A stretch of DNA of 64,000 nt, taken from contig NZ_CM001439.1 of NCBI RefSeq assembly GCF_000244955.1, positions 3,328,385 through 3,392,384 on the forward strand, written 5' to 3'. The DNA comes from Saccharomonospora marina XMU15. GTDB taxonomy: Bacteria; Actinomycetota; Actinomycetes; Mycobacteriales; Pseudonocardiaceae. Each line of letters opens with the position of its first letter. Position 1 is the stretch's first letter. Below are positions 62,408-64,000 of this stretch, one piece after another. The notes below the pieces were generated by a model that searched no databases, was not told the DNA's origin, and saw only the letters and a list, made by a program, of their open reading frames with translations. The translations under genes were made by a program, and so were the position numbers.

Positions 62408-63648
62408 GCCCGCACACCCCGCCCGCCGCAGGGCAGCCGCACCACGACCTCCCAGTGGTCGCCGTCCCGGCCTGCCCGCGAGTGTCCGCCCAACTGCTCG
62501 ACCCGTTCCGCGATGCCACGCAGCCCGCTGCCACCGCCGGTACGCGAGGCGGATTCGGCACCCACCGGGTTGCGCACGACCAGTTCCAACCGCGACCGCC
62601 CCACCCGCACGCGCACACTCACCGCAACCTTACCGGCGTGGCGAAGCACGTTGGTGAGGCATTCCTGCAGGATGCGGTAGGACTCCCTGGACACAACGGG
62701 TGGCACGGCGGCAGGGTCGCCGTCCACCTCGCAGTCCACGGCCACACCGGCGAGCCTGGTGGCCGAAACCAGCGCGGGCAACTCCGCAAGGCCGGCAGCC
62801 GGGCGGCTCTCCGGCTCGTCCTCACGGAGCAGGCCGAGCACGGAGTCGAGGTCGGCAAGGGCTGCCCGCGCGCGATCCTCGACGGCGAGCAGCGCCTGCC
62901 GCGCACCGGCCGGGTCCGTTGACAGCATGCGCCGCGCCGCGCCCGCCTGCAGGGAAACGACGCTGAGGGCGTGGCCCACCGAGTCGTGCAGTTCCCGCGC
63001 CAGCCGGTTGCGCTGCGCGAGCCGGTCGGCCCTGCGTTCCAGCTGGGCAATCCGCTCGGCGACCGGGAGACTGAGCAGGCTCTTGGCGGCGCGGGTCAGT
63101 AGCGCCCCCGCACCGTTGACGATTCCGAACAGCGACAGCGTCGCCAGCAGCGCCACAGCGGGCAGCCACGCGCCCGACCATCCTCGCGGCACCGAGATCC
63201 CGCGCTCGCCACCGAAGGGGAACGTCCCCGTGAAGGGCGCGGTCAGCGAAAGCGCCAGCACCGAGGGCAGCAACAGGCTCGCCAGGCTCACCACCGCGCC
63301 GACCAGCACATGGCCGACGAACAGCACGCTCGACCGCGCGCGGACCGCCCAGCTGGTCGTCGTGCCGAACGTGGCTTCGGGAACCGGGTCGGCGAGCAAC
63401 TCCCGCACGGCGGTGCCCTCCAGCACCCGCACCGCGGGCAGGAACGAGGTCGCCACCAGCACGACCAGCGCGGCGGTTCCGCCGATGGCGAGCGCGCCGG
63501 GAAGGGTCGCTGCCAGTGGCACGACCGAAGGCAGCAACACCGCGCCGAACAGCGCGTACGGCACCAGCAGCGCACCACCGAGGATCAGATAGGTCCAGCG
63601 GCGATAGGTCGTCCGGCTCACCACCGACCCCAGCAACCGCCGCCACAT
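62404..63648 (-). CDS. sensor histidine kinase, HisKA_3 type
   Basis: A 414-residue membrane sensor kinase. About four to six transmembrane helices lie in the first 200 residues (LILGGALLVPYALFGAVLLPSVVPLA and later segments, with a small-molecule or membrane-stress sensor domain of the DUF7134/sensor type). The phosphorylated histidine is in RELHDSVGHALSVVSLQAGAARRML near 221. The ATPase domain has ECLTNVLRHAG near 330 as N-box and GGGSGLRGIAERVEQLGG near 385 as G-box. It forms a coupled pair with the response regulator downstream. The signal is unknown; antibiotic or envelope stress is common for this class. Confidence 0.93.
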   Translation of the reverse strand: MWRRLLGSVVSRTTYRRWTYLILGGALLVPYALFGAVLLPSVVPLAATLPGALAIGGTAALVVLVATSFLPAVRVLEGTAVRELLADPVPEATFGTTTSWAVRARSSVLFVGHVLVGAVVSLASLLLPSVLALSLTAPFTGTFPFGGERGISVPRGWSGAWLPAVALLATLSLFGIVNGAGALLTRAAKSLLSLPVAERIAQLERRADRLAQRNRLARELHDSVGHALSVVSLQAGAARRMLSTDPAGARQALLAVEDRARAALADLDSVLGLLREDEPESRPAAGLAELPALVSATRLAGVAVDCEVDGDPAAVPPVVSRESYRILQECLTNVLRHAGKVAVSVRVRVGRSRLELVVRNPVGAESASRTGGGSGLRGIAERVEQLGGHSRAGRDGDHWEVVVRLPCGGRGVRA

Positions 63649-63731
63649 CGTCCGATCCTCGCAGATCGACGCTGCGCCCTCGGCGTCGTGGTCCGGTAGG
63701 GCGGGTGCGACAACGCCGACAAAGCCCGGCC

Positions 63732-63747
63732 GTATAGGTCGTTATAC
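63732..63747. promoter_or_regulatory. inverted repeat upstream of the sensor kinase
   Basis: GTATAGGTCGTTATAC has perfect 5-base arms around a 6-base centre, about 84 bases before the kinase start in a 149-base gap that holds no other gene. Its position suits an operator or autoregulatory site of the two-component system. Confidence 0.4.
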
Positions 63748-63797
63748 ACACGGCTCGGGGGTCGGGCAGACCGGGCTCGGAATCGGAGTTCGGCGAC

Positions 63798-64000
63798 TCA
63801 GACCGTGAAGCCGAGCGCGCGCAACTGCTCGCGGCCGTCCTCGGTGATCTTCTCGGGACCCCACGGCGGCATCCAGACCCAGTTGATCCGGAAGTCCTTC
63901 ACCACTCCCGTACCGCCGGTCAGCACCGACGCGGTCTGGTCCTCGATGACGTCGGTCAGCGGGCAGGCCGCCGACGTCAGCGTCATGTCGATGGTCGCGG
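63798..64000 (-). CDS. SufT-like metal-sulfur cluster assembly factor, 5' end cut by window
   Basis: The last 67 or so codons of a MIP18/DUF59 family protein, which helps insert iron-sulfur clusters. Visible are the core ATIDMTLTSAACPLTDVIED with its conserved cysteine, TGVVKDFRINWVWMPPWGPEKIT, and the C-terminal DGREQLRALGFTV that is typical of actinobacterial SufT partners of the suf operon. The frame is open to the right edge, so the true start lies outside. An internal ATG at 63984 is not the start because the conserved ATID residues precede it. The rest of a suf operon is expected to the right. Confidence 0.9.
   Translation of the reverse strand, partial: ATIDMTLTSAACPLTDVIEDQTASVLTGGTGVVKDFRINWVWMPPWGPEKITEDGREQLRALGFTV

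Overview
The window is very GC-rich DNA with many GTG and TTG starts, strong GGAGG-type ribosome binding sites and many 4-base start/stop overlaps. Its families (DUF2795, DUF2267, LCP, VanW-like, an OtsB1-like locus, an actinobacterial Vms1-like release factor, a small helix-turn-helix protein) point to an actinomycete. Pseudonocardiaceae (Saccharomonospora, Prauserella or Amycolatopsis type) is my best guess, but it is inference without any database search. I see no rRNA, tRNA, CRISPR array, insertion sequence or prophage. The window cuts a gene at each end.

Layout. 1-4.5 kb: a truncated aldehyde dehydrogenase, then small stress-type genes (DUF2795, nucleotidyltransferase-like, BON, metallophosphoesterase, DUF2267 with a pterin-dehydratase-like tail). 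4.5-11.7 kb: cell-envelope and housekeeping genes (VanW-like protein, Ser/Thr kinase, homocysteine S-methyltransferase, a membrane J-domain/NERD protein, DUF998), separated by two non-coding repeat tracts. 11.7-17.6 kb: a six-gene acyl-CoA operon (SDR, MaoC, ACAD10/11-like kinase and dehydrogenase, and an acyl-CoA dehydrogenase pair). 17.6-22.5 kb: CutA, a TetR/GNAT pair, and a divergent TetR with an SDR-SDR-lactonase operon. The palindrome TAAGCGnnCGCTTA lies before both the 11.7 kb operon and the 21.9 kb TetR, which suggests one regulon.

22.7-32.6 kb: an eight-gene minus-strand operon (TIGR03084, AtuA-like, two acyl-CoA dehydrogenases, biotin-dependent carboxylase alpha and beta, SDR, TetR) that resembles the mycobacterial accA2/accD2 locus and the acyclic-terpene (atu) pathway. 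It is divergent from an enoyl-CoA hydratase and an acetoacetate-decarboxylase-like gene. 34.3-35.2 kb: a frameshifted methyltransferase pseudogene. 35.2-43 kb: AraC regulator with a Baeyer-Villiger-type monooxygenase, a ribonucleotide reductase pair with class Ic (Mn/Fe) hallmarks behind two NrdR-like boxes, and a cytochrome P450.

43-64 kb: a degenerate GGDEF/EAL protein, peroxiredoxin, a GH65 phosphorylase overlapping a HAD/trehalose-phosphatase fusion (a split version of mycobacterial OtsB1), GAPDH, LCP ligase, hydrolase and ABC exporter, a GT87-like membrane protein, small HTH protein, ABC-F, Vms1-like release factor, dGTPase, lycopene cyclase, a NarL-type two-component system, and a SufT-like gene cut by the window end. 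The strongest candidate for an undescribed system is the proposed lactone/4-hydroxyacyl-CoA catabolic regulon at 11.7-22.5 kb.
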